Shown one piece after another: positions 1-11,200 of a DNA stretch of 64,000 nucleotides. The notes under the pieces were generated by a model. That model was not told the origin of the DNA, ran no database searches, and saw nothing but the letters and a program-made list of their open reading frames with translations. This stretch comes from Reclinomonas americana ATCC 50394 (lineage: Eukaryota; Jakobida; Jakobea; Jakobida). The translations under genes and the position numbers were made by a program. Numbering within the stretch: position 1 is the first letter of the stretch; the number at the start of each line of letters is the position of its first letter. The stretch lies in contig PS015550.1 of assembly GCA_048213135.1 (NCBI GenBank), forward strand, positions 1-64,000, read 5' to 3'.

Positions 1-75
1 TCTCCCCTCCCTCACCCTCTCCCTCTCCCTCTCCCTTTGCCCCCTTGCCTCCCTCTCCCTCACTTCCCCTGCCAG

Positions 76-1256
76 GCCATCATACCTCGTCATCAATGCC
101 GACGAGAGTGAGCCGGGCACGTGCAAGGATCGCGAGATTATGCGACACGATCCGCACAAGCTGGTCGAGGGCGCGCTGCTGGCCGGTGTGGGCATGCGTG
201 CACGCGCAGGTAAATCACATCCTTCCCTCCCTCCCTCCCTTACTTCTCCCCTCTCTTCTCACACACTATCGCAGCGTACATTTACATTCGCGGCGAGTTC
301 TACAACGAGGCGCTGAACCTGCAGCACGCCATCGACGAGGCCTACAAGGCGGGATTGATTGGTCGCAACGCCTGCGGCAGCGGCTACGACTACGATGTGT
401 ACCTCCACCGTGGTGCTGGTGCGTACATTTGTGGCGAGGAGACTGCGCTGCTGGAGTCACTCGAGGGCAAGCAGGTGCGTGCGAGCGTGCACATGAAAGG
501 AATGCCATAGAGTGCGATTCTCACTATGTTCTGTGGCTGCTGCGCAGGGCAAGCCGCGCCTGAAGCCACCGTTCCCAGCCAATGTCGGTCTGTACGGTTG
601 CCCGAGCACTGTGACCAATGTGGAGACCATTGCCGTGGCCCCGACCATTCTGCGTCGGTTTGTTTCTCGAGTCGAAGTTGTTTCTACTGCTGCTGTGTGT
701 ATCACGCCCCAACACCTTCTCGTGTTGTCTGTCCAACAGTGGTGGTGACTGGTTCGCCGCGTTCGGACGCAAGAACAACAGCGGCACCAAGCTGTTCTGC
801 ATCTCCGGCCACGTCAACAACCCATGCACAGTGGAGGGTACGTCCATCTGTGTTTATGTGCCTTTGTTGCCACCGTAGGTACTCATTCCCTTTATCCCGC
901 AGAGGAAATGTCCATTCCTCTCCGCGAGCTCATCGAGAAACATGCCGGAGGTGTGCGCGGTGGCTGGGACAACCTTCTGGGCATCATCCCCGGTGGCTCT
1001 TCAGTACCTGTCCTGCCCAAGTCCATTTGCGACGATGTGCTGTTGCGTACAATATTCACGCGTTTATGTTGTGTGTCTCCTCTTCCTCCTACTCTCCGCT
1101 CACCACCTGAATCTCACTAGGATGGACTTTGACGCCCTGAAGGCCGTCAACAGTGGCCTCGGCACCGCCGCCGTGATGGTCATGGACAAGTCGACCGACA
1201 TTATCAAGGCCATTGCCCGCCTCTCCAAGTTCTACAAGCACGAGTCGTGCGGCCAA

Positions 1257-1289
<33 letters not shown>

Positions 1290-1558
1290 ATGCAGCTGAT
1301 GGACCGCTTCGTCGAGGGCAACGCCGACGTGCGCGAGATCGACATGCTGGATGTTGCGCAGCGCTTGCACTTCGTCGCTCTTATGTGTGTTGTGCTCATC
1401 TCCGGTTGCTCTGCCAGGAAATCTCTCGTCAGATCGAGGGACACACCATTTGCGCTCTGGGTGATGCTGCCGCATGGCCAGTGCAGGGCCTGATTCGTCA
1501 CTTCCGCCCCGAGATGGAGGCGCGTGTGAAGAAGTTCCAGGCCGCCCACCGCCGTTGA
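76..1558 (+). CDS. NDUFV1: NADH:ubiquinone oxidoreductase 51 kDa flavoprotein (complex I NDUFV1), 5' truncated
   Basis: Mitochondrial complex I subunit that binds FMN, NADH and one 4Fe-4S cluster and oxidises NADH. The window begins inside an intron ending at 75. Exons are 76-209, 275-474, 548-657, 740-837, 903-1041, 1121-1352 and 1418-1558 (stop TGA). Visible motifs are [27 protein letters not shown], the complex I Fe-S motif [12 protein letters not shown], and the C-terminal [18 protein letters not shown]. The protein aligns with the family from the FMN-binding region to the natural C terminus; the N-terminal presequence and NADH-binding glycine-rich loop lie upstream of the window. Introns start GTAAAT, GTGCGT, GTTTGT, GTACGT and, for the last two (1042, 1353), GTTGCG. 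Because the protein is so conserved, these two introns anchor the unusual donor class. Identity is certain; exon edges are firm. Confidence 0.97.
1042..1120 (+). other. Intron with GTTGCGT donor, NDUFV1 (anchor example)
   Basis: Removing this segment joins CT to G-ATG and restores the conserved residues VLMDFDAL of NDUFV1. It begins GTTGCGT and ends ACTAG. No other GT-AG pair in the neighbourhood keeps the frame and the conserved sequence. The next intron (1353-1417) begins GTTGCGC, ends GCCAG and restores [11 protein letters not shown]. Confidence 0.93.
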
Positions 1559-2046
1559 GCGTGATCTCGGCGTGTCACATCTTCCGGCCTGTTTCTGTTT
1601 GTCTTGTTTTTCTTGTGGACGTGGTCGGTAGATGTTGGCTGGTTGTTGTTGTTGTTGGTTGGTTGGTTGGTTTTTTGCTGCCGAGTTGGGTGGCGTGATG
1701 CGCACACTCGCACGTCCGCACTCTGGGGTTGCGGGTGGGAATGGGAGTGAGAGAGCAAGTGGTGGATGGGAGTGCGAGATTGGGCGACGGCGGTAATGAT
1801 GGTGAGCCGGAAGAATTGATGATGGGCACGCTCGCCCACTCTGGCCACATTGTTGTCGTCGTCGTCTTCATCCTCTCCTCTCTTTCCCCACCCTTGCGTC
1901 CTTCCTCCTTTCCTCCTCTCGTAATCCTGGTGGTGTGTGTGCGTTTGAGCTCGTGTGTTTCTCGTTGCTTCCGTCTCGGTCGGCATGTGATGCTGTGGTG
2001 TATTGCGAAAATATGCGAAATCCGTATGTTACATTAATACTATTGA
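1559..2046. other. Convergent intergenic region with simple repeat
   Basis: These 488 bases lie between the NDUFV1 stop and the NIPP1-like stop on the other strand, so they should hold both 3' UTRs and polyadenylation signals. A short (GTT)n/(GGTT)n tract is at about 1638-1672, and pyrimidine-rich sequence is at 1855-1925. I see no gene in it. Confidence 0.6.
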
Positions 2047-4303
2047 CTAGCGTTGCCGCAGTGACGGCAGTGGGTCACTGTCGTGTGTTGTCGTGGTCGT
2101 TGTCGTGGATGTCGTTGTCATTGTCATCACTGCGGGTTCGTGGACAGTGGGCGACACGGCGCCTTCGTGATGCGCACGTTTTCGTGGCACCCACTCGTTG
2201 AGTTCTTGCTGTGCGAGTCGCTTCCGTGTCGTCGCCTGTGCAGCAAATAAACATGGTGTCAAAGACTGTGTGTGCTCGACGAACAGTGCGAAGAAGCATA
2301 CCTCTTCCGAGGCAGTGGCAGGTAATGTGCGTGCGACAACTGTCGACTGCACGAGCGCGCTAAACTTGCCGCCCGTCGGTGGCGTGTCTGGCGCATCGTC
2401 CACGCGATACATGCGCACGTGTGGCGATCCGGTGGCGAAACGGATGCAACCACGCGTTCGCGGGCTGTGTTTCACCTGCTGCCGCCGCCTCTCGTCCTCG
2501 GTGACGCTCAGCACCACACCGCGGTTCATCTCCGTGTTGAATTCGACCAGCGGCTCGTTTTCTGATGGAGAGGGGGCGACACAGAAGTGAGCAGGGGCCA
2601 GGAGATGCTTGGAAAATAAAGCACACACCTCGTTCCATGCTGTCGAGAGCGTTGGGATCGACCGTGACAACTGGAGGAAGGCGACGAGTGAGACATGCGA
2701 CAAAAAAACAGAGCGTGGCAACAAATATTAACTGGTGCGGGGAGAGGTTGGCGACGGCAGTGGTGAGGTATGCGGCGACGCGGTNNNNNNNNNNNNNNNN
2801 NNNNNNNNNNNNNNNNNNNNNNNNNNNNNNNNNNNNNNNNNNNNNNNNNNNNNNNNNNNNNNNNNNNNNNNNNNNNNNNNNNNNNNNNNNNNNNNNNNNN
2901 NNNNNNNNNNNNNNNNNNNNNNNNNNNNNNNNNNNNNNNNNNNNNNNNNNNNNNNNNNNNNNNNNNNNNNNNNNNNNNNNNNNNNNNNNNNNNNNNNNNN
3001 NNNNNNNNNNNNNNNNNNNNNNNNNNNNNNNNNNNNNNNNNNNNNNNNNNNNNNNNNNNNNNNNNNNNNNNNNNNNNNNNNNNNNNNNNNNNNNNNNNNN
3101 NNNNNNNNNNNNNNNNNNNNNNNNNNNNNNNNNNNNNNNNNNNNNNNNNNNNNNNNNNNNNNNNNNNNNNNNNNNNNNNNNNNNNNNNNNNNNNNNNNNN
3201 NNNNNNNNNNNNNNNNNNNNNNNNNNNNNNNNNNNNNNNNNNNNNNNNNNNNNNNNNNNNNNNNNNNNNNNNNNNNNNNNNNNNNNNNNNNNNNNNNNNN
3301 NNNNNNNNNNNNNNNNNNNNNNNNNNNNNNNNNNNNNNNNNNNNNNNNNNNNNNNNNNNNNNNNNNNNNNNNNNNNNNNNNNNNNNNNNNNNNNNNNNNN
3401 NNNNNNNNNNNNNNNNNNNNNNNNNNNNNNNNNNNNNNNNNNNNNNNNNNNNNNNNNNNNNNNNNNNNNNNNNNNNNNNNNNNNNNNNNNNNNNNNNNNN
3501 NNNNNNNNNNNNNNNNNNNNNNNNNNNNNNNNNNNNNNNNNNNNNNNNNNNNNNNNNNNNCCGTTTGCTGCTGCTACCGAGCCCGCCCCGCGCCTGTTGA
3601 GCCCCAACGGGCAGTGGCGGCTGCCGCTTGGAATCGGCAACATACTGAAAAACGCGTGGCGAGGCGCCAAATCGAACGGTCGTCTTGTCTCGAAGAGGCA
3701 TTGGAACGTGTGCAGGCAGTGGCGAGCCCTCCACCAGCGTGCCGTGTGCTGCACACACACACCCACAGAGACGAGTGTCAGCGCAAAGGGGCGGAGGCAC
3801 TCAGTGGAGAGGAAGGGAGAGCCCACGCGCACCCGAGCCCAAATCCATGATATATGAGCCGTGCTGGGAGTGCATTATCACTGCGTGCAGGCGGGATACC
3901 GACATGTGGGCCTCGACGATCTGATGGAGAGGCGGAGGAGCAAGTGAGCACTCGCGTGTACATGCATGTGGCGTCCGCCGCGGCGCGCAACTTGCACAGC
4001 CTCCGTCAGACGACCAATCAGATACAACGGCCTTGCACTGATCTCATATACTATTGCCTCTGCGGCCTCCTCTGGCGCAGCAGAGGCAGGAGCTCCCGTG
4101 TGTGTGGCATGCAGCACAGGGCGACTGCGCGATGCAGCACTGGGCACTGTGGCAGGAAGAGAGACATGTATGTGATTCACTGTATCGTATTATGCAGTGC
4201 GCGTCAGCTCGGAAACGCAACGACAACACCATGCGGGTGGCACAAACGATGGCAAGCCCGTCACACTGTCGGTGACCACCTTGCCCGCCTGCTGCCTCGA
4301 CAT
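2047..4303 (-). CDS. PPP1R8: FHA-domain protein resembling NIPP1 (PPP1R8)
   Basis: Nuclear FHA proteins of the NIPP1 type bind phosphothreonine partners in splicing complexes and tether protein phosphatase 1. Reading down the minus strand, exons are 4303-4222, 4146-3992, 3920-3833, 3748 into a gap (2785-3560), then 2784-2733, 2670-2629, 2561-2302 and 2235-2047. The N-terminal FHA fold shows YLIGRLTE, SVSRLHAVI, DLGSAHGTLVEG and VRFGASPRVFQY, the order and spacing expected of the domain. After the gap, GGKFSALVQSTVV resembles the conserved central segment of NIPP1 after its PP1-binding motif. I could not identify a clean RVxF site. The C terminus is Thr-rich. The first two introns begin GTTGCG. 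The two halves are assigned to one gene because both match NIPP1 in order; the gap prevents proof. Confidence 0.75.
2785..3560. other. Assembly gap (776 N) inside the NIPP1-like gene
   Basis: A run of N. It hides the segment between the FHA domain and the C-terminal part of the minus-strand NIPP1-like gene. Confidence 0.99.
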
Positions 4304-4386
4304 TGAAAACACAATCGGGACTCGACCAATAAACCGTTGGGAAATTTCGCAAGCTAAAGGCGCGCCAAAGAGGGAGAGAGAGAGAG
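4304..4386. promoter_or_regulatory. Short bidirectional promoter region
   Basis: Only 83 bases separate the start codon of the NIPP1-like gene (minus) from that of the EF-hand/Fcf2 gene (plus). Core promoters for both must lie here or overlap the genes. There is no obvious TATA box; a GA-rich tract precedes the plus-strand ATG. This is inferred from spacing alone. Confidence 0.4.
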
Positions 4387-7380
4387 ATGGGTCTTCCGGA
4401 GGAGATTACGAAGGTACTCAACGACCCCACCGGCGAGGCACTGAACGAGCGCGTCGAGTCGGTGTTTCGCGATGCCGACGTCGACCAGAGCGGCACGATT
4501 GATTACTCGGAGTTCAAGAAGGTGAGGAGGGGGACGATGAGCAGATGCATGTGCCTCTCCCTTTCGCCAATGTGCATGCATGTGCGTGTGTGCGTGTGTG
4601 TTCGTGTCTTTGCGCCATGTGCACATTCACATCACCAACCTGCACACGCACTCACACACTCACACTTTCACGCGTGCAGCTGTATCGCGGCCTGCACTCC
4701 ACACTGGAGCTTCCACGGCACTCGGTGTTGAGTGAGAAGCAGCTCAAGTCCAGTTGCGTGTGCTCTCTGTCACTCTCACTCGTCTCTCTCTGTGAGATTG
4801 ACGATTATTGCGCGCAGAGTTTGAGCAGCTGGATGCCGACAAGAGCGGGAGCATTGATGTGAATGAGTTCAGGTGAGAGAGAAGAGAGCGAGAGGAGGAG
4901 CAGAGATGATTCCGTGACTGACTGGTTGTTGTTGTCGCTTGTTTGCTGCTCTCCAGGCCATTGGTGAAGGAGGTGCGTGCACTGGACTTGTGCTGCCTGC
5001 TTCCCGGCCAGTCACACTGACTCTTGTTGCAGTTCCTGGTGGACATGCGTGACAAGTTCCAGCAGGTGGAGCACGAGATGAGTGACATGCAGGAGTGGTT
5101 TGCCGACAAGACAACGACTGTTGCGTGTCCGTCTTGTTGCATCGCGCACTCTCTCCCTCTGTCTCCGGAGGCCTCACGACGATTGGTGCGCAGCAGCAGA
5201 GGAGGCAGACGAGGTCGGCGGCCAAGTCGACCGACGAGCCGTCGTTGCCTCCGTCGCGGTTACCGGTGCGTCGCACTCGTCAGCAGGCCGAGGCGGTGTC
5301 AGCGTCGCAAACGTCGGAGGCCAGCGAGGATGCGTCCACCCCGCCGACTCGACAGACTCGGCGCAAATCAGCGGCGGCGGCGGCGGTGGAGGAGCCGGCA
5401 GCGCCGGCGCGCAGCACGCGACGCAAGTCAGCAGCAGCTTCCTTGTCGACTGCCAGTCAGGAGGCGGAGGAGGAGGAGGAGGAGGACGAGAAGCCGCAGT
5501 CGACCAGAAGCACTCGGCGCAAGTCAGTGGTCATTGTGTCGTCGTCGCAGGAGTCGGCGGCAGAAGATGCACCGACGAGCAGCAAGCGCGCTCGCGCTCG
5601 CCGTGCCTCGCAGGTGGCAGAGAACGCCGATGACGACGAGGGATCGGCGGCCGGCCCGCCATCGCAGGAGCCTGAGCCGGTGCCCGAGTCCACCAGCAAG
5701 CGCAGTCGCGGACGCCGCGTGTCTGTGGTCCCCGATGACGAATCCGTGGCGGCCTCGTCGTCGCAGGAACAGGAGGCTTCCGGCAAGCGGGGCAGTCGGG
5801 CGCGACGATCATCGGTGGCGGCAGCGGCCGTGTCGGAGGAAGCAACGCCAGCTGCGTCGTCACAGGAGGCGGAACCAAGCAGTGGCAAGAAGGCACGCGG
5901 CCGACGTGCTTCGGTGATTGCGGAGACGAATGACGCGGACATGGCGCCTTCGTCATCACAAGAGCAGGAGGAGGAGAAGGAGAAGAGCAGTCAACCTGCT
6001 CGTGGTCGTCGTGCGTCAGTCTCGGAGGCGGGAGAGAAGCAGACGCCTGCGAAACACAGCCCGTCAATCACACCAGCATTGCCGCCACCCGCTAGGATGG
6101 AGGTGGACGACGATCACGAGGAAGAGGAGGAGGAGGAGGAGGAGGAGGTAGTCGTGAGTCAAAAGAGTAGCAAGGCCCTGCGACGGGTGTCGGCACCACC
6201 ACTCAGGTCGAATGCTCCATCAACACCGGCGGCGGCGGCGGCAGCGGAGAAGGAGAGCAATGCACGTTCGCGACGCAAGTCGATGGCGGCACCGACCGTG
6301 GTGGCAGCGGAGCAGGCTGTGACATCGGCTCGTAAGAGCCGTGTGGCTGTCGATGACGATGTGGTGGTGTTCAGGAAGGCGCGATCGTCGGTGGCGGCGT
6401 CAGTACGAGAAGAGATCGAGGAGGACGATGAAGACGCGGAGACGGCGACTGATGTGGCGGAGACTGATGACAGCGACTCGGATGATGACGATGACGACGA
6501 TGATGATGATGAGGAGGAGGAGGGCGAGCAGTCGAATGACGTGCAGATTATTCGTGTTGCGCCTCGTGACCCGTCTGCCACTCGACCTCTGGTGCTGCCG
6601 ACCGACGGCGTGCTGCCACCTGCTCTGTTTGCACGACTGTCGCTGCGGAGGCAGACTCTGGCTCGTGAGACGGCGCTGATTCCCCCGACAACTGCCGACG
6701 GTGCCAGTGCGACGTTCACCAGCACCGTGACGCACTCGGCCACGCTGACAGGCAGCATCGATACCGACGCGGTGATGAAGAAGAGCGTGTTTGAGCCGGA
6801 CGCGTTGCGGAAGCAGCAGCAACGCGCTGCTCGTGCCGAGAAGGAGAAGAGCCAGAAGACCAAGCACTTTCCCGGTCGACTGGTGCCCAAGGCCAACGAG
6901 CAGCCCAAGGCGGTACGTTCACACTACAACATCATCGGCACAGCTCTTTCCATTCACTGCAGACTGCTGAACTCATTTCCATGCACACACACACAGGAGC
7001 GCAAAGCGCGCTGGGAGGACTTCGAGCCGCACCCGATGACACCCGAGCTGCAGCGTGATCTGCGGCTCATCGCCATGCGCCAGTTCCTCTCCCCGAATCG
7101 CTTCTACAAGAAGACCGAGTGGAAGGTCCGTAAGTTGCCGAAGCGGGTGCAGCTGGGCGAGATTGTGGCCACGCCGCGGAATGTGCTGGGCGAAGGCGGC
7201 GGCGAGCGACGGCGCGGACGCAAGCGTACCATTCTGGAGGAGCTCGTCGGCGACGACTCCACCCGCCGCTACACCAAGCGTCGCTACGTGGAGATCCAGC
7301 GCGAGCGCAGTGCCATTGGCACCAAGCGCGCCTCCCGTCGACCAGCCTCGCGGAAACTGAGCAAGGGGGGCAAGAAATGA
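4387..7380 (+). CDS. FCF2: EF-hand domain joined to Fcf2/DNTTIP2-type pre-rRNA processing protein
   Basis: Exons are 4387-4521, 4680-4752, 4818-4872, 4957-4972, 5033-5119, 5194-6912 and 6997-7380. The first 110 or so residues carry two canonical EF-hand loops (DVDQSGTIDYSE and DADKSGSIDVNE). A long low-complexity middle follows (5194-6900): Ser/Ala/Glu-rich, with repeated RRKS/RRAS and SSQE motifs and an acidic run of Asp/Glu near 6480-6530. The C terminus is the Fcf2 domain: WEDFEPHPMTPELQRDL, RFYKK, QLGEIV and KRTILEELVGD, ending in a basic tail. Fcf2/DNTTIP2 proteins act in the nucleolus in early 18S rRNA processing. The EF-hand part is joined by an intron with a GTTGCG donor (5120-5193) that keeps phase; the EF-hand frame has no stop before 5917. 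Separate overlapping genes cannot be excluded. Confidence 0.75.
5340..6060 (+). repeat. Degenerate protein-level repeats with RRxS and SSQE motifs
   Basis: Within the Fcf2-like gene, a unit of roughly 30-45 codons recurs: a basic RxRRxS element (TRRKS, ARRAS, GRRVS, ARRSS, GRRAS) followed by a Ser/Ala/Glu stretch and an (S)SQE element. At least seven RRxS copies are visible. RRxS matches a basophilic-kinase site and SQE an ATM/ATR-type site; use as phosphosites is inference. Confidence 0.7.
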
Positions 7381-7486
7381 AATGCATCACAATCCTCCGC
7401 CTTGACTGCCACCGACTTGAAACGAACACTCCACTGTTCCTGCGACTGCGCTGCTGCTGCTGCTGCTGTGGGTGACCATCGTCACG

Positions 7487-7929
7487 TTATGACGTGTCCT
7501 CCCGCCCGCCAGTCCTCAAATCGTCCACGCTCAATTGCGGCGGAGGCAGTGGTGACAATGGAGTGGACGAGTGGGCAGAGGAGGCGGAGAGCAGGCGCTG
7601 ACGTCGACGCAGGCGAATGCGCTCGGCTTCTTGTAGCAGAGGGTCTACCGTGACTGGCGTACGCGACGAGCGAGAAGACGCCACATGTGCGTCGAGACTG
7701 CTGTGCTCTCCTCCGTTCATGAGGAAGGGGGGAGACGGACTGACGTCGTGCGTCTCGTTGTCGGCATTGCTTCCCGCGCTACTCTCTGCATGCGAGTGCA
7801 GCAGTGTTCAGCGCGCGTGTGTGTGCGCAGTCTGAGGCGACTTTTTTGCTGAGAAGAATAGCCACTGTGTACTTGCGTGATGCAACGCTCGCCTGCTCCA
7901 CTCTTGTAGGGATTGACGTGTTGCGACAT
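7487..7929 (-). CDS. Small unknown protein, two exons
   Basis: Exon 1 is 7929-7887 (ATG, MSQHVNPYKSGAGE). An intron of 101 bases has a GTTGCATC donor and a CATGCAG acceptor. Exon 2 is 7785-7487. Splicing gives about 113 residues: Ser-rich, with a basic helix-like segment EAERIRLRRRQRLL in the C-terminal half and a Pro-rich tail. There is no recognised domain. The unspliced frame would end after 70 residues, so the model depends on the intron. The gene sits between the Fcf2-like gene (convergent) and the kinase/KEN gene (divergent, 280 bases away). Confidence 0.45.
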
Positions 7930-8209
7930 GCTGTGACTTCACATCCATGTCGCCTGACAGTTGACTTTTGTTGATATCGGTCTGCAAGTGCGAAGTGTGC
8001 TGCTCCAGTCGCTGCAGTCACTGCTGGTGGTGAGTGATGGTGCCTATTTCAAGTGCAGGCGCTGGTGGGTAGAAGGTCGACATCGATCAGACACCATTTC
8101 CGACAAATGACAGGACTGTTTATTCCGTCGATTATACCACTTTTTCGAACTCGACATACGAGCAGAGACAACCCCCGCCCCACTTTTGGTTTTACACTAC
8201 ACTACTTCC

Positions 8210-11200
8210 ATGACAGACTTTCGCGAGAAGCTTTTTGAGGAGTTCCTCAACCGGCACATGGCGCCGGAGCTGCGGTGAGGTCCCAATTGAAGTCAACAGT
8301 GTGTCGACAAAAGTGACTCATTTGGTTTGATCTTCGGACAGCGACGTGATTCACGGCGGCGCACTGGACCATCTCATGCACGAGGTGTTTGAGGACCTGC
8401 AGCACCGCACTATCTGGGTCGAGCACGATGAGAGCATGCTTGTGCGACATTTCATGACACCCAAGGTTTGTACATGTCGAAAAAAACAGATAATGCATGG
8501 ACACTTTGGGCGAATGCAAACCCCTTCCTTTTTCTTCGTTGTTCACACAGATTGACAACGCTCGTGAGACAGCACTCTTCCGCTCCTCGGGACTGGCCGA
8601 GTATCTGCAAGCGGAACCTGGTCACACGCGCAAGGCGCCTGAGCGATCATTCCTCACTTTGATTAAGGACTTTAACAAGCATCGAGTGGAGCGCATCCTC
8701 ACAGCCATGCTGGACAACGAGGAGTTGCATGCCACATGCTGCACCTTTCTCTGTGTCTCCTCACGCACTCACGAGTTCTCCTTGCCGCGCGCGCATGCAG
8801 GATTGTCAACTGGGACTACTCGTTCGGCCCGTATGCCGGTTTGTTCGTCGCCTATTTTTTTTTTTGCTGTCGTTCTCCAACTCACGACTGCCTTGCTCCT
8901 CTGCAGGTGCATTTACCGATGAGATGAACAGTCGCCTGCGAGACCTTCGTGACGCGGAGGAGATGCAGGCGTACATTGGGCAGAACCCGACCACCGCCAT
9001 TGACATGTTCCGTGACGCGTGGGATCGCCTGCGCTTGCAGGAGACGGACGAGTTGCGTAATGCAACGACACGATTAGCAGCAGCTACAGTGCTCACCCTT
9101 CTCGCCCCACAGCATGCGTTTCGACGAGGCGCACGCTCGCGCGTCGTGGACGCGCAAGTACCGGACCACGTGCTGCGTGGAGCGACTGCCCTCCGAGTAC
9201 TCTTCCATGGTGCGCTTCTTCTCGTTCTCTTGGTTTCCACCCCTCTGATCATGAACTTACTCGGGGAGATGACGACACAGCGCCTGGTCGGAGCTCTGCG
9301 TGCTGCCGTCGCGCCGCGTTTGGTGCCAGTCGAGCGAGTGGTGGTGACGACGGGTGCACGTACGCAGCAGACCAACGTGCAGCCGCGCGTTTTCATGACT
9401 ATCCGTCCCGTTGACGACGACGAGGACAGCGTGGATCGCGCCGAGGAGGAGCTGTGCGAGCTTGCGCACGAGATCTCCACCTCGTGGACGATTTTCGAGG
9501 GCCAGCAGCGGTACGCCTTCCTCTCAATCCTGCTTTCACACTGTACCCTCCTTCTTCTCATCGTTCTCCACGCGCAGGCTGCTGAAGGTCACCATGAACC
9601 TGCCCGACATGTTCACGTGGGTGGGCGAGTACATGCAAGAGGTCCGTCGTGCACTGGCCGCACAGCAGCCACGTGCGCGTGCGCGAACGGCGGCTCGAAC
9701 GGTGGTCGCCGGCAGCAGTGGCCAGAGTGGTGCATCCGCCTCGGCTCCTGCAGCCACCATGCCGGCCAGTGCCGCGCCTTCCGATCGCACCGCTCGCGTT
9801 CCAGCCGTCGCAGCTGCGGTGCTGCCGGTGTCGCTGGACGACCACAGCCCGATGGTGTTCACCTTTGGACCGGCCCAGGAGCACGAGTCGAGTGGCTCGC
9901 TGTCGCTTTCGGACGCGGTCTCGGACGATGCGCAGCCTTCGGCCGCTGATCACGATCGTGCTCTCACAGACACGCTGTCGCCGATCGTGAAGCAGCTGCT
10001 CGACGCCAACATGGCGAAGCTGCAGAGGGCGCCGAAGACCGTATTGTGTGGTGGGCGTCTGGAGGTGTGCGGCACTGGCCACAAGAAGAAGGACCGTGAG
10101 TTTGTCCTTGGCCAGGGCAGCTACGGCTCGGTGTACTTGGGCTACTGGCAGCCGGGTCTGCGCGTGGAGACCAAGGTGCCGGTGGCCGTGAAGCTCATCC
10201 CGAAGGACTGCGGCATGTCCCTTAAGCACGTCGATGAGGAGATCCGGCAGAGCCAGGCGGTGCCGCGTGGCCGCTCGGTGGAGATCTACGCCTCATTCGG
10301 CGCCGACGACGAGCAGCTGGTGGAGCTGTGGGACGACTGCCACGTGATTGTGCAGAAGCTGTGCGCCATCAACTTGGACACGCTGATCACCGAGCACACG
10401 GCGAAGATTGGTCTCACGGCGCGCCGAGCTCTCATGGCTGAGGTCTTGGACGCCGTCACCGCCCTCCATTCCCTGGAGCCGGCGGTTGCCCACCGTGACA
10501 TCAAGCCCAACGTTGCGTAACAGCACGATGTGACTCGCTCATTTCTCTGTTCACGAACATGATAGCTAACGATGGTGTACCTCGTTGCGATGTGCAGAAC
10601 ATCCTGGTCGACCTGCAGCTGAACATGTACGTGCACGACAATGAGCTGCTGAGCACGTCGCTTCACTTATACTCATCCTCTTGTTTTTCACGCTGCAGCA
10701 AGCTGTGTGATTTTGGCATGGCACGAACGGTGGCCGGGCACGATCGCTCCACGATGCACACCATGTGGCAAGCTGGCCAGTCGGTGTTCCAGGCGCCCGA
10801 GGACATCGAGGGCGATCATCGTCGAGCCACGTGGTCGGTGCAGAAGGAGTCGGACGTGTTCAGCCTCGGTGCCGTCCTCTTCTTCATCTGGACCGGCGGT
10901 CTGCATCCGCTGGCGTGGACAGAGGAGCGCGATGGCACACTGCAGTGCGTACCAATTTTTCCGTACGCAGACGCAGAACCTCTCCCCGTTCCTCACTTCA
11001 CTCTCTCTCTCTCTCTCTCGCACACACAGGGGTCAGCCACCGAGCTTCCTCGCCGATCGAGCGCAGTTTACGCGCCGCATGTACGCCTTCCAGAACGATT
11101 CAGACACATTGCGCGTCGCTCACCGGTATTGGGAGAATGCGCTGAACAACGTGCCACTGTTCATGCTGCTGCGAGAGATGCTGCGACCCAAGCCGGTCGA

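Noticed and set aside
45-563. Open frame of 172 codons across the NDUFV1 exons
   Set aside because: It reads through introns and in the wrong frame for the conserved complex I protein; an artefact of high GC content.
1042-1060. GTTGCG introns as U12-type (minor spliceosome) introns
   Set aside because: The donor does not match RTATCCTT, and no TCCTTRAY branch site is seen near the acceptors.
1353-1417. GTTGCG introns as introner transposons sharing whole sequences
   Set aside because: Only the first six or seven bases recur; the interiors and 3' ends are unrelated by eye.
2697-2760. Hydrophobic stretch on the minus strand looking like a transmembrane helix in the NIPP1-like gene
   Set aside because: It falls in an intron (donor GTTAAT, acceptor CTCCAG); splicing gives a Pro/Ser/Thr linker that keeps phase instead.
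5082-6151. Arg-rich and Gly-rich alternative frames over the Fcf2-like repeat
   Set aside because: Shadow frames of a GC-rich repetitive coding region; the chosen frame alone continues into the Fcf2 domain.
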